From positions 1 through 39,336 of IMG/VR virus record IMGVR_UViG_3300032282_004590: 39,336 nt of DNA. The stretch is one strand, 5' to 3'. How positions within the stretch are numbered: the first letter of the stretch is position 1; each line of letters opens with the position of its first letter. Shown here piece after piece: positions 14,911-22,225 of the stretch. A program made the position numbers and the translations under genes. The notes beneath the pieces are model-generated. The model worked only from the letters and a program-made list of their open reading frames with translations, had not been told where the DNA came from and ran no database searches. Source of the stretch: a virus.

Positions 14911-14929
14911 GGCGAGCTCAGCGCTCGCC
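14911..14929 (-). other. Intercistronic hairpin at helicase stop
   Basis: Arms GGCGAGC (14911-14917) and GCTCGCC (14923-14929) pair perfectly around the helicase stop codon (14918-14920). It is followed on the minus strand by GGAAAGGAACC and the ATG of the Cro-like gene. It could couple or attenuate translation between the two genes. Confidence 0.55.
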
Positions 14930-16435
14930 CTTGAATTGGGCCTTGGTCATGCCGCTGCCGGCGGGTTGCGTGGCGGCCGCGTGCGCGAACGCCGGGAGCT
15001 CGGTGAATCGGGTATAGCGCTTCTCAAACCAGCATTTCACGACGCCATTGCCGCCCTTGCGCCGCTTGATCTGGCAAAGCCAGACCTCCGGGTTTTCCAC
15101 GTTGGGCGAGGTTTGGTCCTGGTCGCGGCTGTCGACCGGCGGCAGGTAGTGGGCAATCACGCGGTCGGCGTCGTGATAGATCGCTTGGCTCTCGCGCAGG
15201 TCACCCGGGCCGGGCAGCCGGTGGATCACCTTGTCGTTGTCGTCGCGCTTCACCTGGCGCATTTCACGCAGGCCGCTCTCGTTCATCTGGCAGCCAACGA
15301 GCCACACGCCACCAAGCTCGCGTGTGAGTCCTTGGAGACGGTGACTGACATAGGCGACCTCCTGCTCGCGCGACCCAAAACGCTTTTTTGCCCCGAACAG
15401 CTGCAAGTAGTCGACGACCCACAGGTGGGGCGCGCCTTGCGTGGCCGAGAAATAGCGTGCGTCGTCCTCGAGATCCTCGATCGTGAGAATCGGCGTGCTG
15501 GCCGTGTTCTCGACGCACCAGAGGCGTTTGTCCGCGAGCGCGCGAAGATCGGCGCAATTCTGCGCAAACTTTTGCAGCATGTCCTTTGTCCAGCGGTCAC
15601 GGTGCTTGAGATCCAACTGGCCGCGCGTTGCCGCGAGCTGCTCGATGCACCCGGCGGTGCTGGTTTCGCGCGAGTAGATGCGCGCGCGCTGCCCGCGCTC
15701 GAGTGCACCGGAAGCCAGCTGGCGCATGAACGCGCTCTTTCCCAGGCCGCTGCCAGCCGCGTCGACGACCATGTGATCCTCGGACTGCGACCCGAGCGGA
15801 AGGCAGCGAGCGTCAAACGTCGGCAGCCCGGTGTAGATCCATCCGCTTTTGTCGAGTTTCCCCTCCACGGCCGCCGTCGTCTCGGTGAGCACGGCATCGA
15901 TCTTCTCGGCCAAACTCGAGTGGTTGGCTCCGCGCCGCGCGTGGCGCACGGCCGCGCTGAGGGCGCTGAGCTGGGCAGAGAAAAACTCATCGAGGGCGCC
16001 GCCGTCGAAAGCGTAAGCGTTTTCGACCGTCTCCGTACCGACACGCACCGCCATGCGGAGGGCAGACTTCTCGAGCAGCTTGTCGATGAAATACCCAGCG
16101 CGCAGCGTGGTCGGCGTTTTGGCCAGGATCGCCGACAGCGCGGGAAATCCGCCGATTGCCTCCATCTGTTTTCGCGTGGAAAGTTCCTCGGCCAAAACTT
16201 CGATCGTGACCGGCGGCTGCTGCCGGAAAATCGCCACGATGGTCTCCCAGATGATCTGGTTGCGCGGGTGGTAAAACGCTTTCGTGGTGACACCGGACTG
16301 CAGCGCGCGCGCGATCGTCTCGTTGCCGTCAAGCAGACAGGCCGCCAGGAGATACTCCTCGGCCTCCTCGCTGGCCGGCATTGCTCGCGCCGCGGCACCG
16401 CCGTGGTGCATTTGGAAATTCGGCTGCGCGCTCAT
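14918..16435 (-). CDS. dnaB: Replicative DNA helicase, DnaB type
   Basis: 505 aa, ATG at 16435, overlapping the stop of the initiator-like gene (ATGA). The N-terminal domain has the DnaB pattern (SEEAEEYLLAACLLDG, YHPRNQIIWETIVAIF, about residues 21-75). A linker follows to a RecA-like domain with Walker A AAGSGLGKS (about 226-234) and Walker B HLWVVDYLQLFG (about 337-348). Later come an RLQGLTRELGGVWLVGCQMNESGLRE segment and the C-terminal DLRESQAIYHDADRVI arginine-finger region typical of DnaB. It unwinds DNA at the phage fork. The neighbouring initiator-like protein probably loads it. Confidence 0.92.
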   Translation of the reverse strand: MSAQPNFQMHHGGAAARAMPASEEAEEYLLAACLLDGNETIARALQSGVTTKAFYHPRNQIIWETIVAIFRQQPPVTIEVLAEELSTRKQMEAIGGFPALSAILAKTPTTLRAGYFIDKLLEKSALRMAVRVGTETVENAYAFDGGALDEFFSAQLSALSAAVRHARRGANHSSLAEKIDAVLTETTAAVEGKLDKSGWIYTGLPTFDARCLPLGSQSEDHMVVDAAGSGLGKSAFMRQLASGALERGQRARIYSRETSTAGCIEQLAATRGQLDLKHRDRWTKDMLQKFAQNCADLRALADKRLWCVENTASTPILTIEDLEDDARYFSATQGAPHLWVVDYLQLFGAKKRFGSREQEVAYVSHRLQGLTRELGGVWLVGCQMNESGLREMRQVKRDDNDKVIHRLPGPGDLRESQAIYHDADRVIAHYLPPVDSRDQDQTSPNVENPEVWLCQIKRRKGGNGVVKCWFEKRYTRFTELPAFAHAAATQPAGSGMTKAQFKGER

Positions 16436-17220
16436 TTCACACCTCCCGCGGCCGCCGGCTCCGGCTCAAAGATAGGGAGGCCGCCCGTGTGCGCGTTGGG
16501 TGCCTCGGGATTGAACGGCCCCGCGCCACCCATCTCGCGGTTTTTTTGAGCGCGTTGCCACGTGCCGGGATCATCCTCATACCGGCCTTGATTAAACCAG
16601 GTCGACGGGTTCGGGACGAATTGAAGGTCGGCCGGCGGCCATGTCTCGACGACGGCCCTGTACGCCTGCGTTATTGCCAGCAGTTTGGCCCCATCAAAAC
16701 GAGTGAGAACGCGATCGATGGATTTGAGGGCGTCTACCTTTCCGACGTGCTTGGGATAAGCCTCGTAGATCGCATGTGCGGTTATCTTGTCTGTCTTATC
16801 TCCTCTATCCAATCCTTCCAATCTATCGGTTGAGCCAATCTGTAATTGGCTTTGCGGTGGCTTGTCCGGCGCTTGTCCGTGGCTAGTAGCCCGCTTCTTC
16901 TTGGGTCGACTTCCGTTCTTCCAATTAGCTACGAGTCCGGCGTTGTGCTTTTTCCAATCATGTACCTCCCAGGTATCACCGTCTTTGGCGATGAAACGGC
17001 ATTGAGTTAGTGCGCTAACCCACGCGGCAGGATCAATTTCAGCGGTTACGCCACAAATCGACTTTATCGCGATGTCCGGTAGGTCGTGGAACCGCCACGC
17101 TTTTCGGGTTTGGCAATGTGCCCAGAGACGCATCACCCAAAGCGGACTTTCCGGCCGCTTTGTCAGTTCGACAAGTGCCTTGGTTTTCCAGTGCTCAAAG
17201 AAATCGGGCTCAATAATCAT
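16432..17220 (-). CDS. Replication initiator / helicase-loader-like protein
   Basis: 262 aa, ATG at 17220. It lies directly upstream of and overlaps the dnaB-like gene, as in lambda O/P-type and DnaT/DnaD-type arrangements. The N-terminus (ALVELTKRPESPLWVMRLWAHCQTRKAWRF, then VTAEIDPAAWVSALTQCRFIA and WEVHDWKKHN) is a winged-helix region. The C-terminal part (IYEAYPKHVGKVDALKSIDRVLTRFDGAKLLAITQAYRA, then FVPNPSTWFNQGRYEDDPGTW) is the DnaT/replisome-organiser-type pattern seen at the end of many phage replication proteins. It is proposed to bind the origin and recruit DnaB. The middle is variable, Lys/Asp-rich and encoded by a repeat-containing, AT-richer stretch (16.79-16.85 kb). Confidence 0.85.
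   Translation of the reverse strand: MIIEPDFFEHWKTKALVELTKRPESPLWVMRLWAHCQTRKAWRFHDLPDIAIKSICGVTAEIDPAAWVSALTQCRFIAKDGDTWEVHDWKKHNAGLVANWKNGSRPKKKRATSHGQAPDKPPQSQLQIGSTDRLEGLDRGDKTDKITAHAIYEAYPKHVGKVDALKSIDRVLTRFDGAKLLAITQAYRAVVETWPPADLQFVPNPSTWFNQGRYEDDPGTWQRAQKNREMGGAGPFNPEAPNAHTGGLPIFEPEPAAAGGVK
16790..16855. other. Candidate replication origin with short iterons inside the initiator gene
   Basis: Within the variable middle of the initiator-like gene, CCAATC (GATTGG on the minus strand) occurs at 16809-16814, 16818-16823 and 16835-16840. An inverted ATTGGC follows at 16845-16850. The stretch is visibly richer in A/T and pyrimidine-asymmetric than its surroundings. Lambda-like phages carry their origin inside gene O with such iterons, so this is a candidate. 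The repeats are short and could be chance. Confidence 0.35.
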
Positions 17221-17231
17221 GGGTCAGGGGG

Positions 17232-17594
17232 TTAAAGTTTGATCTCGGCTTGTTTGCCGCGCGCGGCGCGCCGCTGGTTGAGGATCTCGGCGAGCTGCTC
17301 GGCATCGGGCATCGGCGAATCGTCCGGCCAACGGAGGAGCACCGCGTGGATCTCCTCAAACAGGCCGGGAAAATAGGGCGTGGTGCGGAGCCAGAACCCG
17401 TAGCCCTTGTGCAGCCGGTAGCTGGGCATGACCGGCGCGAGGATCTCGGCGCCGTCCGCTGCCTTGTCGCGGTGCGGCCATTGGAAAGACGAGGGGAGCG
17501 CCTGGCCGGTCAGAAAGCGCTCAGTGTCGTCAAGCGTCCAAGCGGGAGCCATTGGCCACGCATCGGCGATTGGTGTGCGCAGATCCTTGCTCAT
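17232..17594 (-). CDS. Early protein of unknown function
   Basis: 120 aa, ATG at 17594, overlapping the upstream stop by ATGA. It is aromatic-rich and soluble (WPMAPAWTLDDTERFLTGQ, MPSYRLHKGYGFWLRTTPYFPGLFEEIHAVLLRW) with a basic tail. It lies 11 nt before the initiator-like gene in the replication operon. No domain was recognised. Confidence 0.65.
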   Translation of the reverse strand: MSKDLRTPIADAWPMAPAWTLDDTERFLTGQALPSSFQWPHRDKAADGAEILAPVMPSYRLHKGYGFWLRTTPYFPGLFEEIHAVLLRWPDDSPMPDAEQLAEILNQRRAARGKQAEIKL

Positions 17595-17788
17595 CCTTTG
17601 GCCCTCCAGGTTCCGGCCAGCAGCCCCTCGAGCCGGCGGGCGTTCTCGATCGAGGCGGTCAATTGGCGGTTGGTCTCCTCGAGCTGCTGCTCGACAGCGG
17701 TGAGTTTCTCGCCCTGCGCGCGCGCAAGGGCCCGGTACTCGTCGATCAGGGACCGCATTTCGGCAATCTGCTGCTGGGGATCATTCAT
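17591..17788 (-). CDS. Small coiled-coil protein
   Basis: 65 aa, ATG at 17788 (ATGA overlap with the gene before). Almost the whole sequence is a heptad-like coiled coil (IAEMRSLIDEYRALARAQGEKL, VEQQLEETNRQLTASIENARRLEGLLAG), ending in a basic tail. It has no signal peptide. Its place between two replication-region genes suggests a structural or adapter role. Confidence 0.65.
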   Translation of the reverse strand: MNDPQQQIAEMRSLIDEYRALARAQGEKLTAVEQQLEETNRQLTASIENARRLEGLLAGTWRAKG

Positions 17789-18105
17789 CGCAGCACCTCG
17801 TCAATCAGAACGGCCTCGCGGTCGGCGTCCGTGGCGTACCCGGCGAGTTTTTTGTGGGCGCGGTCGAAGATCTCGACCGCGTGCTCCTTGAGCCAATAGC
17901 CCATCTGATTCGAATGAGAGGGCGCCTTGACGGTCTTGCGGCGCAGCCACGCCAAGAGCGGCTCGTTGCGGCCGTTGAGCCACCGCGCGGTATCGGTACG
18001 GGTCCACGGCTTGCGGCGCTGCCATGCGCGCACGTTGTTGTTGTCGGGCGCCGGCATCCGTTCCAGTTCGGCAAGAGCTTGAGGTTGGGCAGGCATGGTC
18101 ACCAT
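17785..18105 (-). CDS. Early protein with possible helix-turn-helix
   Basis: 106 aa from the ATG at 18105, or 103 aa from the ATG at 18096; neither has a clear ribosome site. Basic helical segments (AWQRRKPWTRTDTARWLNGRNEPLLAWLRRKTVKAPSH) could bind DNA. A short charged segment follows (EHAVEIFDRAHKKLAGYATDADRE). The gene overlaps both neighbours by a few bases. No family was recognised. Confidence 0.6.
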   Translation of the reverse strand: MVTMPAQPQALAELERMPAPDNNNVRAWQRRKPWTRTDTARWLNGRNEPLLAWLRRKTVKAPSHSNQMGYWLKEHAVEIFDRAHKKLAGYATDADREAVLIDEVLR

Positions 18106-18683
18106 TTGCCGCGCCGGCGGGGAAGCCGGCCGGAGAATTGCCAGTGCTCGCTGCGGGCATCGTGCACGACGTCGATGATCATGCCCTGCATGAAGTGCTT
18201 GTTGTCTCGCACCCGGACCATCACCAGGGCCGGCTTTTTTTCCGGATCGGATGGCGTGGTCATGGCCTGCATGAGCCGGCTGTTGGCGTAGATCCGGACC
18301 ACCTTGGCCTTTTCGTGCTCTGGCGGGCCGCTGGGGGCCGGCGGCTCGGCCTTCTCCTGGCTCGGACCATCCTGCGATGTGGAGACCCGAAGATCTGCAA
18401 GCAGGTTGCGTAGCTTCTCGATTCCGTCGCGCGTGTAGACCACCTGCCAGTCCCGCACGGTCCAGTCAGGCCCTTCGGTGAGGGCCCGGCGCCTGATGCT
18501 CAGGATTCGTTTGCGCGCTATCCCAAGCCATGCCGCCACCCGGTCCTCCCAATAGAACGAGTCAAACGGGTTGCTCGGATAGGCGCTGAGGTTCGCGGAA
18601 CCATTGCGGCTGGCCGCGGCGGCGGGCGCGGGCCCGGGCGGCGGCGTCTGAACGGATCGACGGGATTTTTTTTGCATGGTCAT
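18099..18683 (-). CDS. Early protein with HTH-like segment, unknown function
   Basis: 194 aa from the ATG at 18683 (ATGACC, overlapping the upstream stop by ATGA). A second ATG two codons later is also possible. The first 50 residues are a basic, Pro/Ala-rich linker. The central part (WEDRVAAWLGIARKRILSIRRRALTEGPDWTVRDWQVVYTRDGIEKLRNLL) looks like a DNA-binding segment. The end (KPALVMVRVRDNKHFMQGMIIDVVHDARSEHWQF) is beta-rich. No family was recognised. Confidence 0.65.
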   Translation of the reverse strand: MTMQKKSRRSVQTPPPGPAPAAAASRNGSANLSAYPSNPFDSFYWEDRVAAWLGIARKRILSIRRRALTEGPDWTVRDWQVVYTRDGIEKLRNLLADLRVSTSQDGPSQEKAEPPAPSGPPEHEKAKVVRIYANSRLMQAMTTPSDPEKKPALVMVRVRDNKHFMQGMIIDVVHDARSEHWQFSGRLPRRRGKW

Positions 18684-18913
18684 TGGCGCGGCGAGGGCTG
18701 GAAAACGAAGCGCCGCCGAGCGATCACCAGCGCGCACCCCCGTGACACGCGGCTCCTCCCGGCGGCGAATTGGTCAAAAACTGCTTCCGATATAACCCGT
18801 ATGACTCGAGGCGCCCCCCCGCGCTTGCGCGCACCCCCCCCGCCCCCCCTCTGGCTGCTAGAACGGTCGGCGCCGGTCGGATCGGCCTGCATCACCTGGT
18901 CGGCGTCACTCAT
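18680..18913 (-). CDS. Small early protein containing poly-G tracts
   Basis: 77 aa from the ATG at 18913, overlapping the upstream gene by 8 nt. The coding strand carries three homopolymeric G runs of 7, 8 and 7 bases (C runs at 18814-18820, 18834-18841 and 18843-18849) that encode RGGGGGARKRGGAP. The flanks are ordinary (MSDADQVMQADPTGAD; VIRVISEAVFDQFAAGRSRVS). Because these runs are prone to slippage, the reading frame here may vary between virions. The overlap with the gene below (ATGA at 18680) supports the present frame as intact. Confidence 0.55.
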   Translation of the reverse strand: MSDADQVMQADPTGADRSSSQRGGGGGARKRGGAPRVIRVISEAVFDQFAAGRSRVSRGCALVIARRRFVFQPSPRQ

Positions 18914-19598
18914 GGCCGGCCTCCTTTTTGGTCTGGTTCTGCCCACCTTCTGCCCGACTCGCTGACGGCTCAGAGGTAGTTGGGCGGAAAACAAGTGATT
19001 GCGAATCCCTTGCTCGGTCGGAACCGTCGAGCACCTGGGCGGATTCGGCCGGCACATGGAGCTCGAGCGCGGCCGCTTTTTGGCCGCTCGGATCTCCCGC
19101 GGAAACCGGATTGGCGGCCGGCAGCGACTCGATCCAGTCGTTGAGCTCGGCGTGCGAGCTGCCCACGGTGTGCTCGATGCGCGCGGTCGGCTGCCCGGTC
19201 AGCAGCATTCCCTTGTCCTGGAGGATGCCGTAGGTCAGCGCCAACGCGGACTTCGGAAGCTCGTCGATCTCGTCGCTGATGCGGTCGAGGATGGCATCGG
19301 CCGCGGCGAGCGCGCGCCGGCCAGCTGCTTCTTTTACCTGGTCTAACTTTCCGGTCCGGATCGCCTCGGAGCGCAGAGCGCGCACCACCTCGCGCGACAC
19401 GCCGAACGCATCGGCCACGCGCCGGGTTCCGAGGGTCGCGCAAGCGTGCACGATCTGCTCGCGCAGCTCGGGCGCCGCGGCCGCGGTGGATCCTGTGCAC
19501 CGGCGGGCCCGCTCGGCTTCCGACAGCAGCAGCTCCCATCCTTTCCCAATGCCGGGAAGGTCGGGCAGATCGATCGTGCTCTGTTGGGGTGTGGACAC
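18906..19598 (-). CDS. Helix-turn-helix regulatory or DNA-binding protein
   Basis: 230 aa from GTG at 19598; a TTG at 19604 is an alternative. No ATG is available after the previous stop at 19613. A clear helix-turn-helix occurs near residues 40-75 (QIVHACATLGTRRVADAFGVSREVVRALRSEAIRTGKL). A helical region follows (AADAILDRISDEIDELPKSALALTYGILQDKGMLLTGQPTARIEH), and the C-terminus is disordered and polar. The helical region recalls small terminase-like or transposon-regulator-like proteins, but the gene lies far from terL and among the early genes. The exact role is not known. Confidence 0.7.
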   Translation of the reverse strand: MSTPQQSTIDLPDLPGIGKGWELLLSEAERARRCTGSTAAAAPELREQIVHACATLGTRRVADAFGVSREVVRALRSEAIRTGKLDQVKEAAGRRALAAADAILDRISDEIDELPKSALALTYGILQDKGMLLTGQPTARIEHTVGSSHAELNDWIESLPAANPVSAGDPSGQKAAALELHVPAESAQVLDGSDRARDSQSLVFRPTTSEPSASRAEGGQNQTKKEAGHE

Positions 19599-19612
19599 GG
19601 GCAAAAATTTCG

Positions 19613-19957
19613 TCAGATCCGGGCCGAACCGATGCCGGCCGCGGCGAGCTTGCGCTTGCGCCGCATCCGGTCGCAGGCGCGCGAAATGCCCCAATCGTAG
19701 GGCGTCCGGCCGCCGGAGCGCATCGGCACGCCACCCGAGGATCCAACGAGCCCGGCAAGCGCTCCATTGTCGCGGACAGGCGTGCTCTGTGGCCGGGCCT
19801 GCTCGGTGCTCGGGGCGGCGCTCTGCGCTCGGATCTCCGTCGCCTGGGTGCCCGTGGCAGTCTGGGTCACGCTCGAGGAAATGCCGCCGGTCAACAGTGC
19901 GCCCAACGATGCCAGCACCAGGGCGACCTTGGACTTGGAAGGATTGCGTTGTTTCAT
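19613..19957 (-). CDS. Small protein with N-terminal membrane/signal segment
   Basis: 114 aa from the ATG at 19957. Residues about 10-27 (KVALVLASLGALLTGGIS) form a signal peptide or membrane anchor. A Thr/Ser/Gln/Pro-rich, likely extracytoplasmic, disordered region follows. A short conserved-looking end contains GGRTPYDWGISRACDRMRRKRKL. It is encoded two bases after the preceding stop. The function is unknown. As a surface-exposed early phage protein it might act in superinfection exclusion, but there is no direct evidence. Confidence 0.6.
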   Translation of the reverse strand: MKQRNPSKSKVALVLASLGALLTGGISSSVTQTATGTQATEIRAQSAAPSTEQARPQSTPVRDNGALAGLVGSSGGVPMRSGGRTPYDWGISRACDRMRRKRKLAAAGIGSARI

Positions 19958-19959
19958 GG

Positions 19960-20265
19960 TCAAAATTCGCGGGCCCAAAACGCCTCGAGCGCCTCGGCCA
20001 ACTTGGTCTCGTGGGTCTCCATCGCTTCGCCGCCGGCGCGCGAGATCCACACTTGGCCCGGCGCGCCGTGATTGATGGTGAACGCTCCAACCTGCAGCCT
20101 GGTCGGCGTGATGATGCGGAAGTCTTGAATTGGCGCCGCGAGCCGCAGCTTGCCGTGCGCCGTCTCAAAATCGGCCCAGACCGTCCCGCGGCCGACCCGC
20201 ACCACGTGGCCCGCGCGGTGCTCGCGCAGATCCACTACGTCGCCGACCTTGGGCACGGAACTCAT
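19960..20265 (-). CDS. Small beta-rich protein next to the methyltransferase
   Basis: 101 aa, ATG at 20265, ATGA overlap with the methyltransferase stop. The N-terminal half (VGDVVDLREHRAGHVVRVGRGTVWADFETAHGKLRLAAPIQDFRII) looks like a small beta-barrel (SH3/KOW-like) and the C-terminus is helical (ETKLAEALEAFWAREF). It is translationally coupled to the methyltransferase. Its function is unknown. Confidence 0.65.
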   Translation of the reverse strand: MSSVPKVGDVVDLREHRAGHVVRVGRGTVWADFETAHGKLRLAAPIQDFRIITPTRLQVGAFTINHGAPGQVWISRAGGEAMETHETKLAEALEAFWAREF

Positions 20266-21056
20266 GCGGCGGCCTCCTCGGCTTCGACGCGTTCGAGAGA
20301 CGTGCCACCCCAGCCAGAAATGGCCGCCTGGGACCAGTCATTCGCGGCGAAAAATGCCGAGGAAAAACCAGCCGGCGTGACGCTCCGCGCCGCCTTGGTT
20401 TTCTCGGACTTGCCGCCGAGCTTCTGCAGCCAAGATCCTTGGGCGCAGAGCTTGATCGGCTCGACGCGCCGCAGCTCCGGCACATTGAAATGGCCCCACA
20501 ACTGCGTGCGCTTCGTGTACGCGTTCGCGCGCTTCACCAACTCGACCGCCTGGGCGCCGAGCTGCTCGCGCTCCTCGAGGCTGAGAGCGCGCAATTCCTC
20601 GAGACGCACCCAATCGGCCGCGGTCATGTCGGGCGCCCAGCCGGAGAAATCGCAGGGATCAAATTGCAGCCGGGCCTTGCCGATCGCCGGCACCAGCCTG
20701 GGCAAGCGGCCCACGGGGTTCTCGATCACCCACCAATCCGGCTTCCAATACTCGACGCACCGCAGCACCTGGCGCACCAGTTCGACGCTGGCACGCGTGC
20801 GGCCGTCCCGATCTTTCTGGCGCCAATACTGCGCGCCGCTGTTGGTGAAATCGGTGCACGGCGGCGCGGCCACGATGGCATCCACCCACTCGAGGCCAAA
20901 CTCCTCCTGGAAAAACTCCACGGACAGCCGGCGCACATCCATCAAGCTCGGCTCGAGCTTCACGTCGAACTGCACGACGTTGTGCCCAGCCTCGGAAAAC
21001 GGCCGCGTCCATTCGCCGGTGAAATCAAACAGGGAGAGGATGGTTTTCGGCTCCAT
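20262..21056 (-). CDS. DNA (cytosine-5) methyltransferase, solitary phage type
   Basis: 264 aa from the ATG at 21056, just after the stop of the MerR-like gene. Motif I is LSLFDFTGEWTRPFSEAGHNVVQFD (a FxGxG variant, about 9-31). Motif IV is VAAPPCTDFTNSGA with the catalytic Cys67, and the ENV motif is WVIENPVGRL (about 110-117). The target-recognition part is short. Methylation of phage DNA to C5-methylcytosine protects it from restriction or labels it for replication. No restriction endonuclease gene is nearby, so it is a solitary enzyme. Confidence 0.88.
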   Translation of the reverse strand: MEPKTILSLFDFTGEWTRPFSEAGHNVVQFDVKLEPSLMDVRRLSVEFFQEEFGLEWVDAIVAAPPCTDFTNSGAQYWRQKDRDGRTRASVELVRQVLRCVEYWKPDWWVIENPVGRLPRLVPAIGKARLQFDPCDFSGWAPDMTAADWVRLEELRALSLEEREQLGAQAVELVKRANAYTKRTQLWGHFNVPELRRVEPIKLCAQGSWLQKLGGKSEKTKAARSVTPAGFSSAFFAANDWSQAAISGWGGTSLERVEAEEAAA

Positions 21057-21057
21057 G

Positions 21058-21279
21058 TTAACGGCCGGCCGGCTCGAGCTCGACGCTCCAAGACCGTTGA
21101 ATCTCCTCGACGCGTGAAGCGCTCCACCGCGCTCCTTTGTGGCCGCCACCTGGCACGATGTAATCGGGCCCGAGCAGCTGGCCGGTGTCTCTCATCGCCC
21201 GCAGGCGATTCTCCCCGACCTTGAGCAATCGCACCAGGTCGGCGAACGTGTAAAGTTGCTGCGCGGTCTTAGCGTGCAT
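21058..21279 (-). CDS. MerR/excisionase-like DNA-binding protein
   Basis: 73 aa from the ATG at 21279 (MHAKTAQQLYTFADLVRLL). The segment FADLVRLLKVGENRLRAMRDTGQLLGPDYIVPGGGHKGARWSASRVEEI matches the excisionase/MerR-family winged helix: helix, turn, recognition helix, then a wing ending at a W-SASRVEEIQ. It could be an excisionase or an early regulator; the integrase lies on the other side of the repressor. It overlaps the previous gene by 11 nt. Confidence 0.75.
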   Translation of the reverse strand: MHAKTAQQLYTFADLVRLLKVGENRLRAMRDTGQLLGPDYIVPGGGHKGARWSASRVEEIQRSWSVELEPAGR

Positions 21280-21499
21280 AGACCAAAAATTCCAGTTCGA
21301 GCACCCGTTGCGCTGCGCGCCGGCTCGAGTAGTTCCCCTGATACACTCGCAAGGCACTGCGCGAGGCATCCACCGGCGCCGCGATCGTCCAGCCGCCGCG
21401 AGGATGGCGCACCACCTCGAGAACTGCCAACGGGCCCAGCCGCGCGGGCCGTGATGCCGGCGCGGCTGGGTGCTTGGTGCTTTGGGCGAACGCTACCAT
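21269..21499 (-). CDS. Small protein of unknown function
   Basis: 76 aa, ATG at 21499. It is basic and contains a short beta-rich part (LGPLAVLEVVRHPRGGWTIAAPVDASRSALRVYQGNYSSRRAAQRVLELEFLVYAR). The end resembles small RNA- or DNA-associated phage proteins but no family was recognised. It lies between the DUF2958-like gene and the MerR-like gene. Confidence 0.6.
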   Translation of the reverse strand: MVAFAQSTKHPAAPASRPARLGPLAVLEVVRHPRGGWTIAAPVDASRSALRVYQGNYSSRRAAQRVLELEFLVYAR

Positions 21500-21505
21500 T
21501 TCGGA

Positions 21506-21964
21506 TCAGCGCTTGGCTTCGGCGAGAGGCTTCGGAGTCCAGTGCAGGTCCAGCTGGGCGCCGGCATTGATCAGCTCGCGGATCGAAATGTAACCCAATT
21601 CGCCGGCATCGCCGAACGGGCACGCCAGGCCGAACGCTTGGGATTGAAAGTCCTCGGGGCCGTCACCGATGGCGCCGACGTCCTTCTCGGTGATCAGCCA
21701 CTCGCCAGAGCCGCCGGCGAAGTAGCGCAGTTGCACGATGGCCGCGGTGCCTTGACCGTCCGTCTTTCCAGTGGTCGGCATCGCCTCGATGATTCGGGCG
21801 AGCTCGAGCAGCTTTTCGTAGAAAAACATGCGCTCCTCGCTGAAAAGACCGGCCGCGATGGCGCGCATCTGACAGTGACCGATAAACCCGCGGACGGCCT
21901 CGGTGGCACGTTGCGCGGTCATGCGAGCGGTTCCTAGTGCGTTGGGTTCAACTGCTGTGATCAT
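21506..21964 (-). CDS. DUF2958-like protein
   Basis: 152 aa, ATG at 21964. The C-terminal half has the DUF2958 pattern: AAIVQLRYFAGGSGEWLITEKDVG, then FGLACPFGDAGELGYISIRELINAGAQLDLHW. DUF2958 proteins are common on plasmids and mobile elements; their biochemical role is not established. An N-terminal helical extension of about 70 residues (FSEERMFFYEKLLELARIIEAMP) precedes it. It belongs to the early minus-strand operon. Confidence 0.75.
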   Translation of the reverse strand: MITAVEPNALGTARMTAQRATEAVRGFIGHCQMRAIAAGLFSEERMFFYEKLLELARIIEAMPTTGKTDGQGTAAIVQLRYFAGGSGEWLITEKDVGAIGDGPEDFQSQAFGLACPFGDAGELGYISIRELINAGAQLDLHWTPKPLAEAKR

Positions 21965-21996
21965 GGTGGGGGTGGGTTGTGGTTGCGGACAAAATC

Positions 21997-22209
21997 TCAG
22001 GCGCCCGAGGCGCTGTTCTCTCGGCTTCCAGTGCCGGCCGCGGACTCGGCAACCGCCGCAAGCGGTTCCTCGCCGCGCAGCCGTTCCTCAATTTCCTGCT
22101 CGAGGGCCAAAGCGTCGGCCGCCACGTCGAGCTCGACGCTGCGCGAGCGCCGCGTCACCCGGGCGAAGTTCCGAACACCTTCCCAAAATGCGCGCTGTGC
22201 TTGGGTCAT
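21997..22209 (-). CDS. First gene of the early minus-strand operon, small helical protein
   Basis: 70 aa, ATG at 22209. It is rich in Arg, Glu and Ala and likely helical (MTQAQRAFWEGVRNFARVTRRSRSVELDVAADALALEQEIEERLRG). It diverges from the repressor across the operator-like region. It is the position of a Cro in many temperate phages, but no helix-turn-helix is evident. Function unknown. Confidence 0.55.
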   Translation of the reverse strand: MTQAQRAFWEGVRNFARVTRRSRSVELDVAADALALEQEIEERLRGEEPLAAVAESAAGTGSRENSASGA

Positions 22210-22225
22210 GTCGAAACGGGATAAT

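Noticed and set aside
18906-20168. Long minus-strand frame with a start at 20168 (420 aa)
   Set aside because: The upstream half overlaps two other genes and reads as Arg/Pro-rich shadow; the real gene begins at the GTG near 19598.
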